A stretch of 64,000 nucleotides of DNA from Phoebastria nigripes (taxonomy: Eukaryota > Chordata > Aves > Procellariiformes > Diomedeidae): NCBI GenBank assembly GCA_035582835.1, contig JAYKAV010002792.1, forward strand, positions 318,394 to 382,393, read 5' to 3'. Below are positions 27,201 to 40,290 of the stretch, piece by piece. Each line of letters opens with the position of its first letter. Position 1 is the first letter of the stretch. The notes beneath the pieces are model-generated. The model ran no database searches. It had not been told where the DNA came from and saw only the letters and a list, made by a program, of their open reading frames with translations. The position numbers were made by a program, and so were the translations under genes.

Positions 27201-30200
27201 TATATATATTATTTTGATGAACTAGATTGGGGAAACAGATGAAACAAGCCTATATGTACTCCAGTGCATTGGCTTTGAGAGTACAGACTTTATATATTGT
27301 CTTTGTCAGCTATGTCCTACTCCAGGTTAAAATCCGCTATGCCAAGAAATTCAGACTGGTTGTGTCAACAGTGCCTGTACAGATGAGATCTGAGCTGGGA
27401 TGAGTTCTCCATCTTGCCTATCTTTCTGCATCTCCAAATCTACATGACTCACTGCAGACCTGTGCTAGTTTACAAGCGACTATACAGGCAATATGGACAA
27501 TCAATGAATAAGATGCATAGGCTAACCCAACAGTATAGAGCTACTCACAGCAACTATTGTCATGATTTATTGTGTGTCTTCGACAACGAGAAAAGTGATA
27601 TATTATTTCCCTGACTTTAACAGAAATCCATTTGTGAGGCCCAATTTACCCTGACTTTATTCAGCTTTTGGTCCATGGACAATTAAAATGACTCCTCCCT
27701 TTCTCCACTACTCAGCAGAGTAGAAGTTAGTCTTCTTGTGCTGTTATTAGAAATGTCATTTTGCTATACTCTGTTGCCTAGCATAATATAATTGTTAGAG
27801 AACTTTGATCTAAGAAAATATTGAGCTGTGCTCTTGCTAAAAAATGAACACCCCTATCATCAACAGAAAACTTTGTAATGGATTTAAAAATCTTAATTTC
27901 AGAAGTGCTCATCAAGCATTTTTAAGTATGTTTCCTCTTGAAAGGAAATGAAACAGGTGAAAGTGGCACTCAAAAAGGTGTAAATTAGAAAAATTTTAAG
28001 TAAATAAGCACTGGTTTTTTAAGGCATAAGCATAACAGATAAAGATACAGAATATCACAACATAACCACAGTATGAAGTAGAAGCAATAGCACTACTCTG
28101 ATTAAAATGTGACACATGATTTACATGTATGTGTTATGGATAGTTTATCCTTGGTAGCTATAATGAGGTCTTAATGCCATTTATACCTTAAACTGATTTC
28201 AGCAGTGCCAGTAAACAATGCAAATTTAACTCCAATCTGAGACAAAGTGTGGGTGTGAAAGAACTTCCTGCATACTTCACATTGTTTTGGTGGNTTTTTT
28301 TTTTAACGCTACTGTTAAACTGGGTGGAGAGAAGTCCCTCCAAAAAAAAGGAAANCCCCCCCAACTTCGAAAATATATTTGCATAAATTAACTGCTATAA
28401 TGGAAATGGAATTTACTAACAGAAAATGTGCAAGAACCTATGAGAAAACAAAGTGGAACAATCAACCTACAGTGTCCAAAAACTGTGTGTGATGATGTGA
28501 TATATAAACGTTTCTAATACATATAATAATATAGGAATATAAATACACAATATTATCTAAAAATAAAAATACAGAAATAAATAAAATACATATAATAAAA
28601 AAGGACTACAGGCATTAAAAAATCAGAAAATTAGGCCACAGTTACCAAAAATGACCAGCAATCTACAGTGATTTTGTGTATATTGCTTTCCTTAAAAGTC
28701 TATGATTTTCCAAGGCCATTTGAACATTTACCATCTAAAAGATCAAGTTCCTGTAAAGCATTACAATAATTTGAAAATTTTAATAAAATGACAACAAATG
28801 CCCTTTCTGAATTATACTTAACAGAAGTGGAAAAGAAGGCATTTATGTCCTTAAAATACAATCACATACAGTTACATGCCTGCAAAGAGTGGTAAGAAGA
28901 CAAAGGCATTAACCTCCCACTGCAATTCAGGCCAAAGAGCCAGGAGGAGAGTAGTTGTTACAAGATCATGGCAACCTATGCAGGTAGGCAGCAAAAAGAT
29001 AAAAAGTGGATACGGTGGGTATAACATCGGCTTTGTTGTCAATGAACACTCCTAATTTAGGTTTCTGACCTGTCTCTCTGAACTACAGATTTGTATATAC
29101 ACAGATCAGACTCAAAAGTTATGAAGTAATTTGTAATCACACTTTTTGAGTATAAAAAAGGAGAAAAAAAGACATAAGCATATAAAAATATGGAACTGAT
29201 CAACATGCAGACCTGAGTCAAAGTAATTAGAACTGGATCTGGAGCTCCTGATTTTAGAAGCTCATGCATATAAGGACATCAGATATGAATGATCTGAATT
29301 TTGTATTACTAAACCCAAATTTCTAGTCCTCATCATTTTGAACAAAAGCTAGCAACTGTGAGGCAAGTCTAATAGGTGATATATGCAGAGAGCATTAAAA
29401 CAAGATGTCTGAATGTATGAACTGCCCAGTTTAGTTCGATAGGTGTTTTTAAGCCAAGAACAAATTTATCTGAGCGATCCTGCTAACATCCTCCTCGTCT
29501 GCCATCCAAGTTGCAACGCCAGTAGCACGCTTAGGTGAGTTCACCCTTGGTGATAAACTGTTGCTCTTACTGGGACACGGCTGTTTGCTGACACATTTGG
29601 ATGGAAAAAATTCTATCCGGAACATGAAGCTATATGTTAAGGCTGAGACAAGCCAACTGCACGCTGGTAGCCTGTAAAGAAAATCACAAACCCTGATCCT
29701 CCTCCCCCTTTCTTTCTACCACCACTCCAAACGTGCAAACTACCTCTTCTATTTGTGTAGGCTGTGATACTCGCCTGATAGCAGGTTGAACTACATCAGC
29801 TACTAATCCAGCTGGAAAGTATTTTGCTTATTCAGTTTGCTTATTCAATTTTGCTTATTATTATTTTTTGCTTATTCAGTTTGCGTGCCTGCCTTGAAAG
29901 ACCCTGCCTTCTCATAAACTGCTTAATGCTAACAATCTGAAAATGCTGTTCTTGTGAACTCTTACAGCAACAGATGACAGTCTCTAAATGATGGGAGTGA
30001 AAAATAAGGCACTTATTCTACTTTATGTCATGATTTATTGTTAGGCAAATGAACTTCAAGAGGTTTAGCTACCTGAGCTGGCTTAGAGAGGTCTAATGAG
30101 CACTGGAAGCACTACAAAGAAAATGAAAGGAGTGTATGGGCAGGAGGAGGGAAGGAGACACAGAGACAAGATGAGGAAGGTCACTACTTTTAGTAGTGAT

Positions 30201-31984
30201 CCTAATTTAAGCCATATTTAGTTAGCATCATCCCTAGTGAGAAGAAAGTTAAGGTATGGAAGACAAATTGTGGGGGGAAAAGCTACCAAAGTTTTTGGAT
30301 TCTTTTCCTTCAACTCTGTAGAGTTGGCTATCAGTGCCATTTCTGCAAAAAGCTAAGCCTTTTGATTCATAACAGAGTGACAAGGAGGCAATTTCAGACA
30401 CATGAAAATCTTTGGTTGACACACAGGCTGGAAAACTTCATAATCCAGAAACAATGTTTTTTTAATAGTGTAGGAGGTTGTAGAATAAGATTCCTAAGAC
30501 CAATTTTTTGTTTTGTCTCACATGCAGTATAGTCTACTGCAAAAGTTGCCTATGGTAAAAGCTGGCTGAACGCAGAAAAACATTTTTAGCCCAGTTGGCT
30601 TCTTCACATACGGCTGCTATAGTCCCGCAGCTGCTGCTGAAAACACTGCTTAAGTTAATACTACGTATATGCGTCAAGCAAGAATACCAGCTGGATCCTG
30701 CAAATAATTACTTGTTCAAATGCTTGTATCCAAAGGAAAAGGAGGCCTGAGAAGGAGGTAAGACCACAAAAAAAACCCCCCTTGTTTGAGAAACTGACAG
30801 AACTGTATGAGAATTAAACCAAAACTTTCCCAGTCAGGGCCTTCCTTTCTTACATGGCTCTCATTTGGTCCCCTTTTGGATTAGGTTGCTAAACTCCCAA
30901 TGGTTTATCTGGGAAAGGAGGAGCCTACTATGTTGAAAAAAAAGTTAGTCTTGTGTTATTTATTGCATTTTTTTTTTTCTTTGAACACCACTGCCAACTT
31001 AGAAAGTCACTTGTATTTTTCATACCAACAGTATTGGTTTTACAAGCAAGAGCTACANTCCATAAGGTTTCTGAAACGATCCACTTGGAGCTATTCTGAG
31101 CCTTGTTTGTTATATCACTGATAACATGTAATCATAATTGTAAACCAAACAGTTTTAATATGAAACACTTCACAAAAACATAAATCATTCTAGATATGTT
31201 ATATCTGAAAAAGCCAAACTTTGTATTTGAAAAAAATAATTCCTTTTGCAACTTTTATTAAAGTCATTGTCTCCTGAAACAGGCCAGGCCTGCCAGCAAC
31301 TGAGGTCGATCAGACACATAAAGAAGATACGACTCTTGGATGAGACTCAAGAAAAGCCTTTAACTCTCAATAAATGCCTGAGATATAAAAATGCAAATGC
31401 AATCAAGACACATTCTGACCTCAAATAACTTTGGCAATTAAACAATTCACTGACCTCAACCCACAAATACCTTCGATCTCAGTAGAAGAATTCAGGCAGA
31501 ATGTACATGAATATTCCCACAACATTTTGAGTTTTATCAATTTCTTTTGAACCTCAAAATCAGTTAAGTAGTTGCACAACGAGACATACAAATAATCTCA
31601 CTGACTCTCATGCGATTACATAGGTAAGCAAATTATGCATATCTTTGCAAATCAGGCTCTTGATTTGCATCAGTTATATACCACAAGCAGGAAACTAAGG
31701 TAGTATTTTACTAGCTCCACTATGACTTGCGACAACTTTTTAGACCTGTATTGTCCACAGATTTTAATTCTTCGCCCTCTGCTAGTTGCTTCCATCAGTC
31801 TCACACATCCTAAGTTAAGAATTGTTTTGTTGCTCTTGATTTAGCATTTTATTTTTAAAAAAGCGACCNGCAAGCAAGCAAACACCCTGCTTGGCTGAAG
31901 CTGCTGTAGCACAGCTGGTGTGGCTGAAGTTTAGTGGCACTTTTCTCGTGGCGATCTGTGAAGCAAAAAGTTAAAACACAGAAG
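15261..31984. other. AT-rich intergenic DNA between the LTR and the SOCS6 CpG island
   Basis: No coding region is supported: all open frames are 101 codons or fewer and none shows a recognisable domain. Visible features are an AT-rich low-complexity stretch near 28498-28605, a short CA run near 22326-22340, an imperfect 12-13 bp tandem repeat near 29823-29883 and a GC-richer patch near 20960-21180. Positions 20215-20300 faintly resemble the core of an ancient MIR-type SINE, too weakly to annotate. The rest shows nothing I can name. Promoter-proximal enhancers of SOCS6 could lie here but cannot be read from a single sequence. Confidence 0.55.
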
Positions 31985-33580
31985 TAATGCCTTTTCTCGC
32001 GCATAGGGCTCACGCCAAGGGAGGTGTAAGCGAAGATGAAGCAGANGGGACACCACCCCCCTCCCCAGCACGGCGCGGCCCCGCCGAGGAGCGCCCATCG
32101 CCGGCGCCTCCCGGCGGGGCAGCAGCAGGCCCCGCCCGCCACCCCTGCTCGGGGCGGGGGGTGGCTGGGGGTGGCTCCGACGGTGCGGTACCAGCGAGGC
32201 GATGCCCCTCGCCAAAACAAACGGTGGGGGAGAGCAGCTCCCTGCGAACTGTATTTATGAGCTTCTGTAGCCAAGGGGAGCGGTCAAAAACCGGAGCGGG
32301 CTGGGGAAGGGAGGCGGTCGGGCGCTGTTAGCCCCTGGCCCATTCCTCCCTCCCAGCGCGATCCTGGTCGCCCCCCACGGGCGCCAAGCGGGGACGAGCT
32401 CGGGGAAAGGCGCCCAGACCCGGGAAGAGAAGAGGTCCGGCCGCCCCGGCCGGGCGCTGCGGGGCAGGCGGGCCGCGGAGGGCTGGCGGCGGGGGCGGCT
32501 GGGGCAACCAGGAAGGCGGAGGGACGGAGCGGGGGTGTCCCGGGCCCTGCTGCCCCCGCCGGGCTGCGCGCGGGCGCCGGAGCCGGAGCCGTGCCTGTGG
32601 CAGGCGGCGGCCATCGCAGGCTCGCCACCCCCGTGCGCCCCTCCGAGGACGGAGGGGTGGGGGCAGAGGAGGCGGAGGAAGCGGCGGCGGCGGCGCCAGG
32701 AACAGGGAGGCGGCGGCACGGCGAGGGAGGGAGCCGGAGCCGGAGCCGGAGCCGGGCCGGGCCCCGCAAGAGCAACAGCAGCGCCAGCTCCTCCTCCTCC
32801 TCCTCCTCGGTGAGTCCCGCTCCGCCGCCCCGGGAGGCTGCTCGCCGCCAAGCCCGGATGCCGGCACAGGCCGGGCCGCGCCGCCGAGGTGCCCGGGAAG
32901 AGGCCCGCGCCGGGAGCGGGGCACCGCGGCCTCCGCTGGGTGAGCGTCCCCGCGGCAACGGGCGCGTCGCGGCCCGTCTCCCCCCTCCCTTCTCCCGGTG
33001 GCCGCGGAGGGCTGGTGGGGCGGAGGGAGAGCTGGGGGATGGGGACNGCGCGGTTCGCGGCTTGCCCGCCGCCCTCCCGAGCCGCGGCCCTGGCCCTGGC
33101 CTCCTCTCCCTTTGTTTGCTCGGCTCCCCGAGCCTGCGGCGGCGCCAGGCCCTGCGGAGGCACCGGGGCAGCGGCGCGGCCTGCAAGGCGGGCGGGCGGG
33201 GAGCAGCGCCAGCCCCGGGCCGCCGAGGGGCTGCCCAGCCCCCGCCGTGACAGGAGGGGACCGGGGCCGGCCTCTCGCCCCCGCCAGTCGCGGCGGTGGG
33301 GCCCGCCGGCCTCCCCGCTTCCTCCCCTGGGCCGCTGCCCAAATGCACCCCGCTCCCAGCGGTGCCATTATCGGGGGCGGCTGAANTAAGCTGATTCCTC
33401 CCCACCCGCCTTCGGTTTGGGGTTGGGGGGGGTCCCCGTCACCAGCAGGGCGGGTGTCCGGAGGGGGCGGTTCGGGCGGCCGCAGCAGGGGCTTGTGCGG
33501 CGGAGGAGCCCCGGGGCGCCGGGTGTCGCGTTGTTGTGAGGTGAGGGTGCGCCAAGGGCTCCCGACGGGGCGAGCGAGAG
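31985..33580 (+). promoter_or_regulatory. SOCS6: CpG island with the SOCS6 promoter
   Basis: An abrupt change from AT-rich DNA to about 1.6 kb of very GC-rich, CpG-dense sequence with many GGGCGG/CCGCCC boxes (Sp1/KLF type), for example near 32151-32157 and 33464-33470. There is no convincing TATA box, consistent with a dispersed-start, constitutively open promoter. It lies immediately 5' of a consensus splice donor on the plus strand, and the next plus-strand gene is SOCS6, whose mammalian orthologue has an untranslated first exon in a CpG island. Long open frames of 219-426 codons on both strands here are artefacts of stop-codon scarcity in GC-rich DNA. The start site cannot be placed from sequence alone. 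Confidence 0.8.
32260..32809 (+). other. SOCS6: SOCS6 exon 1, untranslated (5' limit approximate)
   Basis: The 3' boundary is a strong donor: the exon ends ...CTCG at 32809 and the intron begins GTGAGT at 32810. The upstream 550 bp contain no plus-strand ATG, as expected of a leader. The exon carries a (GGAGCC)n hexamer array near 32728-32755 and a (CTC)n array near 32787-32808 just before the donor, so the leader is highly structured and repeat-rich. The 5' end is unknown; 32260 only marks where ATGs cease. A second possible donor (GAG followed by GTGAGG) lies near 33538-33545 and could serve an alternative first exon. Confidence 0.6.
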
Positions 33581-35909
33581 AAATGCTGCTTTCTGTGACA
33601 GGTGGCACTTAAAAACTTGACTTTAACAAAAAACAACACCAAACCCCCAAACTTTACTGGCTTTCATTGTTGTTCAAGCTGCTTTTTACGTTCTCTTTCC
33701 CTAATGGTGCCACTTCTCTCAGAAAACAACTGGTCCTGGCCCATGCCTACCCGTTTGCTTAAGAAAAAAGCCTTTCCAAAACACTGAGGTTTTAGGAGGT
33801 GCAGAAGATGCTTCTGTGATGTGAGGTGCTTTGACTGTGTCTTTCTGCTTTATTCTTTTGTCTTTTCTCCCCATGTTCTCAAAATCATGTTATTTTACAC
33901 ACATTTTTTTGTGTGGAGTAGGTTACTCTGTTNGAGTTGGTTGCAGAATACGCTTAGTCAGGGAAAGCTGCTCTTTTAGTTACTAAATTCTTGTGCCCTT
34001 TCACCATTAAGTCCCAGCCCCTCTTTCCTACCTGCCAGGAATGCTTACACCATGTCCAGCCTCTTAATACACCTGTAGTTAAAAAATGCCTGCTGCAGGC
34101 CTTCTGTCTTGGAGAGCTGCTGTCTGCACAAGTGCTTGAGCAGTAACGCATCTGCATTTCTGCTCTGGGTGGGAAAAATAGCGCTATTTTTTCATGTTAA
34201 TAAACACATCCTTGGATTGTAGAAAATACGGAAGTTTCAGTATAGTTATGAAATAAATTACTTAGCTTGGCTGGAGACTTTAAACCACTGGAGAATGTGT
34301 AGGTATTTTTGGACTCTTCTGCAGTAAGGCAGTACTTGAATGGAGTCTTCACTTCCTATTATATATTTCTTGGGTTTGTGGCATTGCACTGTGTTTGGAA
34401 CTGAGCTTTTACTTAAAGCAGCTTCACCTGTTGTATGCTTAATCAGGCACATATTCCCTATATCCTGAGTTTTGAGATTTAAGTAGATTTTTTTTCTTTT
34501 AAAGTTAAAATTCAATGAAATTAAGCCTTAATACTTAAAAGTATGCGTGGTCACAGTGTAGTATTATATAGAGATACCTACATTTGCTGTCTTCCTGGGA
34601 AGCTGCAAGTCTATGGAGTAGTAAGGAAGAAGCACTGTGTTGTTTCCAGAGCTTTTGTGAGCGTCACTTTATTGCACTGCGTGTGTGCAGCATCAGAGTG
34701 TTCGTGTGGATTCAGGAGACATCCTGGATAATCCTAAACTTCCTGAGAACTTGACATACTGAAATCTAAAAAAGATGTATATTAATTTATACTATGCTGT
34801 TAACTTCTTTGATCCTAGATTGTGAAGTAGGTCAGTCAAACACCTTGGGTTACTCTTAGAGAGGGACAGTTTGAAGAAATGGTAACTGGTCTGCATTGTT
34901 CTGCAAGTAGATCACACATCCTAACTGTCCTTAGTGTGGTGAAGTGGTGGAGTGAGAGAGTGAACTCTTAATTAAGAGTTCTTCTTGGGAAGCAAGTTAA
35001 TTCTTTCTGCTCGCTCTTATGAAATCTTCTACAGTCATACAGTAACTTGAACATACACATTTGAAAGACTTCATCTAGTAGCGTTGCCTTGAGTTCAATG
35101 CATATTTGCTACACTAGTGCTGGCAAAACTGAGGCCGCAGTCTGGGGTAATCCCTTACTCAAGTGCCTTATTTGCTATTGCCTTACTGCCCTCCTGGGCC
35201 TACACAGCACTATTTTGGTAGTGTTTGGGTAGTACAGCATGTTGTAGGGAGGTGAGTGATAACATAAAGTTGAGTGATAATATAAAGTAGATAGAAAGGA
35301 GATTGTTCTCTGCTGGTGTCTGTCTCAGCGTTTTGTTCATAGTGCTTTAATGTGTTAGCAAGAAATTAGAGGGGGTAGCTCAAGCAGTTGTGATGCTCCA
35401 AGGAGGAAAATAAGATACAAGTAGTATAAAAGTAAATGTAATCTAATTTAGGAATGGAAATGATAAAATGTATCGAGTATAAATTGGCTAGGATTGGGAG
35501 TGAAAAGCAGAATAGAGTTTTCTTATGCAACTTAACTGTATATTTTGTAGTGTAAAGTATTAAACTGAAAAGAAATACAGAACTTTGAGTTTCCTCTTTT
35601 TTAATTTCTTTTTTTTTTTAGAGAGAAATAACAGTATCTGGTAATGTTCCTTATCCTTGTGCTAAAATCTAATTTCATTTTAGTGTACACTTATTTTTCT
35701 GGAAATACATATTAGTCTTCAGAAGACAATAGATACACTTGATGCAAAGCTCCCGCATTCTTACAGCCTCTGTCGCAGTGCCTCCCAATAAATTTGTAGT
35801 AGTAGTAGACAAGGAAGTATCCTTTAAAAAAAACTGTCCTGAAAGTTTTCCTTGCCAATTTCAGATGGCAAGTTACATACAACAGTATGGTTTTTGTTTT
35901 GGTTTTTTT

Positions 35910-35939
35910 NNNNNNNNNNNNNNNNNNNNNNNNNNNNNN
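35910..35939. other. Assembly gap (30 N)
   Basis: Thirty Ns inside a T run, with T bases on both sides (35903-35909 and 35940-35957). The true sequence is probably a longer homopolymer that could not be assembled. Confidence 0.95.
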
Positions 35940-38900
35940 TTTTTTTTTTTTTTTTTTAGAAAACAAGAAGATTGTGCTTGTAATGGAATATTTATTGTCC
36001 ATGTTTAAAAAGCAGCTTCATACCACTCAAATATGCTTCTGATACAGCAGAGGATAAAGATGCATGGCACAAATAAGATTCCTTCTTTTACTGTTATTTT
36101 TGCTTTTTCCTCTAGAAATAATTGATTTCTGAATTAAAACGCTGTACTATGTAAGTTGGATAAATTTCTGTGTTAAAAATAGTTACATTAGTTTTGAAAC
36201 AAACATTTAAAAACTCGTAGCTTTTGGGTTTTTGTTGCAGTAGTTTTTTTTTCCCACTGTAGCTTAATGATCTTAAGCTATTGAAACAAAACCATGTCAC
36301 CTACTTCAGCCTCTCCTGGTGGTTAAAACCAAAACCAGCTGGCCTTGAATTATTGCCCTGGATGAAAATGGAAAGCTGACTGTATGTAAAGTGTTGTCTA
36401 GTATGTCAAAGATATAAAGAACATTACACAAACTTTGCTAGAGTCTATACAAACTGAAATTGAAAAGGCAACATGATGCAGAATCTGACTTAGTCTGCTT
36501 ATTGTGAGAATTAAAACTTTCAGATCAAAGTGTTAGAAATTTAGCTCTCTGATTTCTTAAGCTCACTTAAATAAAAGTTTCTCCAGTTTTTTTCTTCTAC
36601 CACTTTTCATGGTCTTCTGACTCCTGCTTTTGTCATGTACAGGCATGCAAACAATAAGCATCTGCAACTCCAGATAATTTCAGCAAGTTTTGAGGTGTAT
36701 GGCTTTGCAAATTTGACTGCTATTCATTAAGGTCTGTAACATGGATTTAAGGACCTATCTTTAGATATTTTTATTTTTAAAAAAATTAAACTGTTATCTG
36801 TCATGAAATTTTCTTCTGGAAAATATTAAGATAAAATACTCTGCAAATTATTGGCCCTTTTCTGTGTCCTTAACCATTCACACAACACTTTGGACTCTGA
36901 GGAACTCAGTTGGCTTCATTTATGACAAGGATGTAAGCCACATGTTACCTAAAAATTTGTTCCTTGGTTGCTAAATCCAAGTTAAATATAAGTCTTTATT
37001 TGTTTAGTATGGATGCAGATACATTGGCTGACTTGTTCTGCCTCCGACTTTAAAACTCCATTGAAGGAATATGAAAAAAAAATCTTCTTGCTTGCAGGTA
37101 ACCCCAACCTAAGGATGCCGTATATAGGCATTTCTGTCCAGGTGCTGCTCTGCAAACATTGCTTCCTATTGTGTATATATAGGGCACATAGAACACGAGG
37201 GGCTTCCTGTCTTCTGTGAAACATTCTTTTCTTTTGTAATCTGCCAAGTGCAATAGGTTGGCAGTTTTAAAAAATCTCAGGTTTGTAAAGTATGTGGGTT
37301 TTTTGTAATAAACACCAAATAATTTTGCTGTAAACTGCTGTAAAACAGTTTTGGATGAGAGCCATTTTCTCTGGCAGTGAAGGTATAAATAGTAGATGCT
37401 AGTGGTTTTTTTCAGAGTTCGTTAAGTGGTCTCTAGTTAAAAAATTTAAACAATGAAAATGAACTTATGTGTATTGTTAGGTGAATCATACAGATATGTG
37501 GTATTTTTCTTTGGTTCCCAGTGCAGTGTATAATCAGCAACTGTATTTGTATTATTTAACTTGGATGGTATATGATACTGATCTGTAAGAGGACTTGTGT
37601 AAGGTTTTGATGGTCTTGAGTTAATATGGTGAATGCANCTAGCAGATAAATTGATTAATTTTAGGATTTGAGATTGCAGACTTAATACCTCTGGTATTGT
37701 TCCTCAAGGATATTCCGTATTACTTAAAACAATACATAGAGTGCTACTCTTGATGACAAAATTGTTGGTAATGAGGTTCCAGTCAGGCTTGGTTTTACAA
37801 CGTGTGATCTCTGTTTTTCTTGAGTAGTTTTATGCTTAATTAATCTTGACATTCTCTGGTAAATGTGCTAAAACAGCAGTTTGTAGGAGTGTTGAGTAGG
37901 TGATTGTTTTTCCTTCTCTAAAGCAGTCTGCATTCCTCAAATAAGTTGAGAACAAATTAGTAGGCTACTCCAAACGTTTCCGAAGCGTGTTTGTTTGATC
38001 CCAAGATGTCTCTAATACAGTGGTCAAGTGTGCTTTCTTTTTTGTTCCTTCTGATTTAGGGAATCATCTCCCCCAACTTTGCCTCAGTAAGTGCTACAAG
38101 ACTGGGCAGTTAACACGCTATACTGTTGACTGTGTTTTTGGCATCAGTAATGGGTTTTAATACCCTTGGAATCCCTTTTGGTTGGTAATCAGATACCAGA
38201 TTAGGAGGTTTAATAATTGAAATAGAGAAATGAAGATGAGTGGCATCAGGGCAAAGGTTTTTGATTACAGAAGGTGTGCCTTCTAGGGTGAGATTTGTGG
38301 AAGCTGTACTCCAAAAACAGGGTGGGCAGCTTTTCAGGTCGACTCTCTTCGTTCAGGAGCTGGTGGGAACTGGGCGAGTGAGGAATTCTCGCCGGAGTCA
38401 CTGAACAGAAGCTGTTTGTGCAGGCATACTGGTTTGGGTGAAACCTTCGCTGGGGAAGTTTTCCAGGCTGGAATTCTGGTCAGCCCGAGGAGACTGACTG
38501 CAGAATAGTTGGTTTGTGCATTCAGAGGTATGAGTCGCTAGGTTATGTGTAAGATCTTAAGTCTGGGTCTGTGTAAAGTAGGTGCCTGGTGGCTTTTTTT
38601 TTTTTCCTTCCCCTCCCTGTTCTCTCTTCAGTGGAAAACAGAGGCAAAACCAATGCTGATCCCGTGCCCTCTGAAACATTGACTTTTCTCCTCTTCTTGG
38701 CTTTTGAAAGAAAGAGAGCTGTTGGTTAGTAGTAAGTAATGTTGAGAAGTAATAAAGGATTAGCCATAGGCCTTTGGCATGATTTTGTGCAAAAAATCTA
38801 GTTACTTGGGAAAATACTTACATGTAAATGTAAATATTCCGCAGTCGCTAACTGAAGGGATAAAAGAGAGTCTATACTGACCAATGCACTAGTCTTACTT

Positions 38901-39423
38901 GCAGACTAATCCAGTGATGGTCAAAAGAAGACGGTGAAGGGAAGTTGTTACATCAGTACTGACTCAGATGTCCTGTATATTACAAAAAGAAATGCTTTTT
39001 TGGTGTCTGGAGTGTTTTAAATGTTTGACATGGAAAACGGGAACAGAATTTCTGTGTATCAGCATTGAAAAGTATGTATCCTCATTTTTTTTTAAATTGG
39101 GTTAATACATTTTTTCATTTTATTTATAGTGTGCTTAAGTTTAAATGTATGTCAGAGAGAACAGGAGAAAAAACAGTCTGTGCGCATGTACATGACTCTC
39201 TATTTTTTTCATGCTTGAACTTTGAAGCTTAGCTAGCTTTTGCAGCTGGGCTTCTATACTCCTGGCTCTGCAGAAATTTGACCTTGCTCTGGAGATAGCT
39301 ATCTTAAGGGCTTTGAGTTTGTGTAAATCTCATAGAGCATATTACTTCATATAGACAGTGAAAATTTTATCTTTGATCCTGCATGGGAGAATTTATACAC
39401 CAATGTGAAGTTGCTCAGTGTGA

Positions 39424-39525
39424 GGCCCCAATTCTTCATGTGCAAGCTAAACATAATGTACAATGAGCAATCCCATTGATTTAAATGTCTGCTCACAGTT
39501 AATTAATCTTTGCTGGGTTGGGACT
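39424..39525. repeat. Ancient interspersed repeat relic, palindromic type
   Basis: Contains the stretch TGAGCAATCCCATTGATTTA with decayed inverted flanks: a CCCCAATTCTTC arm on the left and a GCTGGGTTGGGAC arm on the right. It resembles a palindromic DNA-transposon-like repeat seen widely in reptile and bird genomes, which pairs a 'cccattgatttcaatggg' core with inverted arms. This is recalled from general knowledge of amniote repeats and I do not assign a family name. Confidence 0.45.
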
Positions 39526-40290
39526 GAATATTAGCAAAATCAGATTGTTTAGGGCTGTGAGGAAAATTATTTTCTGCTTCTGTGGAACATTATTTAAAAA
39601 AACCTACCACCACCAAAAAAAAAAAAANCAAACCAAAAAACCCAAACCCCAGTGTGCATCAGGACAGAACAGTGTCTGTCTAAAAACTTTAACTAAAATA
39701 TTCTCCATCAGATTCACTGGTTGGGGTAGTGAGATGTTTCTGTCTGCAGGTGATTAGAGTGTTGGTGTAGGAAGGGAAAAAAAGAGAACTTCCTGATCTT
39801 AGTCATGAATAATTAAGAGTCTCTCTAGTTTTGACCCAAAATTAGAAAATTTGCATGTAGAGTAAGCTTTGTCAGAGCTGGTATAGTCCTGTAAAAAGGT
39901 TTTATTCTGACAAATCAGGACTTCATCAAAAAGATGGCTAAGCAGCTTTGCCCATGCAGTCAAAATTCTGTTCCCATTCTGGTCAGTGCGCTAGTTGTGC
40001 AGTGTTAATGTATGTGTCTTCTTAAAAGCATCTCTTGGACTTAAAAGGGCTGTCAATTTAGAAAACCTATTTAATGTTTCACCTTCTGTTTTAAGGNAAA
40101 CAAAATGTTAAAGTAATTGTGTGAGATTAGACAGAGATAATACTCTCTGTACAGGTGTGTTTGCCCTGTGTATTCGACAGTACTTTGAGCACAGCCATGT
40201 CTCCTGTTTCCCATATATGGGTAGGCTCTAAACCATAAAGACGATAATTAGTTTACTCTCTGTTCTTATTGGGCCTCCTGCCAGTGAAAA

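Noticed and set aside
32255..33608. Long overlapping open frames (219-426 codons) on both strands of the CpG island
   Set aside because: Stop codons are rare in GC-rich DNA. The translated products are Pro/Arg/Gly/Ala-rich with no domain, several frames overlap, and plus-strand frames begin at non-ATG codons.
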